A DNA stretch of 43,544 bases, taken from JAJYTL01 sp046705265. GTDB lineage: Bacteria > Pseudomonadota > Alphaproteobacteria > Ferrovibrionales > Ferrovibrionaceae. The notes under the pieces are model-generated. The model was not told the origin of the DNA. It worked only from the letters and a program-made list of their open reading frames with translations, and ran no database searches. A program made the translations under genes and the position numbers. This document shows positions 42,364 to 43,544 of this stretch, piece after piece. The DNA is taken from the NCBI GenBank assembly GCA_046705265.1, contig JBJKQL010000066.1:1-43544 (forward strand), read 5' to 3'. Every line of letters begins with the position of its first letter. The stretch's first letter is position 1.

Positions 42364-43317
42364 CTATTGCGCGTTTTGCGCGTTCGACATGGCGTTGAGC
42401 AGCATTACCGCCGCCTCGTCGATCGCCCATTTGGCTTCGTCGAGAATCGCCGACATATTGAGGAGGCCGTGCACCATGCCGGGGTAGTGGCGTTCGATGA
42501 TTGCGACCCCTGCCTCACGCACCCGCGCGCCATAGGCACGATCTTCGTCCAGCATCGGATCAAAGCCCGCGGTGACCACGAGCGCCGGTGGCAAGTTGGC
42601 GAAACTCGACGCCAAGAGCGGCGAAGCGCGGGGGTCGCGGCGCCGGGTGGTCGCGATGTAATGATCGGCGAACCAGTTGATCAGCGGTTCAGTCATGAAA
42701 TACCCAGAGGCAAACGCATCGCGGGAGGCGGTCTTTCTGCTCATGTCAACGATGGGATAGAGGAGAAACTGAAACGCCGGCATGGCGCCGCCGGCATCGC
42801 GCGCTATTTGGCATGCCTCGGCGGCGAGGCCGCCGCCGATTCCATCACCGCCAATCGCGATCCACTTGGCATCGATGCCGAGTTTGCCCGCCGTTGCGGC
42901 AAGCCAGCGAAAGGCGGCGACGGCGGCTTCCACCGCATCGGCGAACGGATGTTCGGGCGCAAGCCGATAATCGAGCGACACTACGATGGCCTGTGCCTTT
43001 GCGGTCAGAGCACGTCACAAGGGATCGTGGGTCTCGACGCTGCCAATGACCCCGCCGCCGCCATGAAAGAAGAGTAAGGCAGGCGTGAGAGGGCGCTTCG
43101 GTGCGCTCGGATGATAGAGGCGCGCGCCGAGATCGCCGTCCGGCCCCGGCAGGGGGCGGTTTTCGACCCGCGCGATCGGGGCCGGCTTGGCATCGGCGAG
43201 ACGCATCAGCTTCGCGTATTGCGTGCGCGCCTCCGCGACAGTAAGCGATTCCAAAGCCGGCTGGTGCGCAGTCTCCATCATCCTGAGCAGCCACGCGGCT
43301 TGAGCATCGAGAGGCAT
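42364..43317 (-). pseudogene. Decayed alpha/beta hydrolase (HSL/lipase group), in-frame TGA and lost nucleophile
   Basis: One 318-codon reading frame spans the whole domain but is interrupted by a TGA at 43015-43017; both sides are in the same frame, so it is not a frameshift. The N-part has the oxyanion motif FFHGGGGVIG and ends in VETHDPL, where relatives continue with Cys. The C-part resumes with RALTAKAQAIVVSLDYRLAP and keeps the Asp (GFDPMLDED) and His (YPGMVHGLL) of the triad. The nucleophile elbow GDSAGG of the family is GDGIGG here, so the catalytic Ser is Gly. Two separate defects make an active esterase unlikely. ATG 43317 has no clear ribosome-binding site. An IS1595-type element ends about 106 bp upstream. 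Confidence 0.85.
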
Positions 43318-43422
43318 GAGGTGCTACAGCCGTTGCCGGTCAAGGGACCCGAGGAGTCTAGTGTCGGCCTTGGGGAAAGCCCAGCGATTCGGATGGTACA
43401 CTCTGAAAATCATAAAGATTTA

Positions 43423-43442
43423 GGGGCTGTCGTAGCTAAGGC
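43423..43442. repeat. Probable terminal inverted repeat of the IS1595-type element
   Basis: GGGGCTGTCGTAGCTAAGG lies directly beyond the transposase stop codon, where the end of the element is expected. The other end is outside the window, so the pairing cannot be shown. Confidence 0.45.
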
Positions 43443-43544
43443 CTAATGCTTAGTTGATTTATACCAATATTTAAGCTGCTTGAGAAGCTGTTGATGGTTG
43501 CCTCCATTGAAGCGCCACTCGCATTCCTTTAAAAACCAGTAAAA
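43443..43544 (-). mobile_element. IS1595-family transposase, C-terminal end (cut by window edge)
   Basis: The last 33 codons of a minus-strand reading frame, running in from the right edge, give FYWFLKECEWRFN, GGNHQQLLKQLKYWY and a TAG stop. The LKECE-[WF]-RFN signature followed by a short helical tail is the characteristic C-terminus of IS1595/ISXO2-type DDE transposases. The DNA is clearly more AT-rich than the surrounding genes. Only the end is visible, so completeness cannot be judged. Confidence 0.85.

Noticed and set aside
43015..43017. Selenocysteine codon
   Set aside because: No clear SECIS-like hairpin directly follows, and the protein has also lost its active-site serine, so decay explains the TGA better.
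42364..43317. Two separate hydrolase genes or a frameshift
   Set aside because: Both pieces lie in the same frame with a single TGA between them and together cover one family domain.
1..43544. tRNA, rRNA genes or CRISPR arrays
   Set aside because: No tRNA-like arms, rRNA stretches or regularly spaced repeats were recognised by eye; this is not a computed search.

Overview
The window is a GC-rich, densely packed chromosomal segment of an alphaproteobacterium, most likely in or near the Rhodospirillales. The evidence is the combination of a class I lysyl-tRNA synthetase, a ~1600-residue NAD-glutamate dehydrogenase, adjacent hrcA-grpE without dnaK, the rph-rdgB-hemW run divergent from hrcA, the UbiH-type hydroxylase/glnK/dapC/ftsK neighbourhood and the fbaB-thiE-suhB run. 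I saw no rRNA, tRNA or CRISPR array. About 36 protein-coding loci are supported; most are housekeeping genes.

Layout. 1-4695 (minus): an edge-truncated chemotaxis receptor, then gshB, a SirB1-like protein, yraN and rsmI. 4719-6086 (plus): an LppC/LpoA-like lipoprotein divergent from rsmI, with only 23 bp between start codons. 6109-8640 (minus): hemW, rdgB and rph with overlapping ends. 8809-10535 (plus): hrcA-grpE, heat-shock control and chaperone nucleotide exchange. 10572-12570 (minus): an alkylation-repair pair, ogt overlapping an Ada/AraC/AlkA fusion. 12901-13920 (minus): a small-molecule O-methyltransferase. 14345-16752: zapE convergent with a UbiH-type hydroxylase. 17033-21126 (plus): a GlnK-type PII protein with no ammonium channel gene beside it, then dapC and ftsK. 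21245-23925: a citrate synthase fused to a DNA-binding helix-turn-helix, divergent from an unusually arranged family III CoA-transferase, with a perfect AT-rich palindrome between them. 23922-30111 (minus): an MFS transporter and the giant NAD-GDH. 30457-31871 (plus): a secreted GlcG/HbpS-like protein, a small membrane protein and frataxin (cyaY). 31880-37947 (minus): fbaB, thiE (apparently with a CTG start), suhB, an OmpA-like protein, and a MotA/MotB-like pair. 38153-41370: lysK, a lysine-rich histone H1-like protein made of pentapeptide repeats, and pyrD. 41417-43544 (minus): an FAH-family hydrolase, a decayed alpha/beta hydrolase with an in-frame TGA and a lost nucleophile, and the end of an IS1595-type transposase.

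The most interesting candidate for an undescribed system is the helix-turn-helix/citrate synthase fusion with its palindrome and CoA-transferase partner (21245-23925): an enzyme-fold regulator that may sense an acyl-CoA and control its own and its neighbour's expression. Other points worth a look are the orphan GlnK, the MotAB-like envelope pair, the CTG-started thiE, the pentapeptide nucleoid protein, and the decaying hydrolase beside an insertion sequence.
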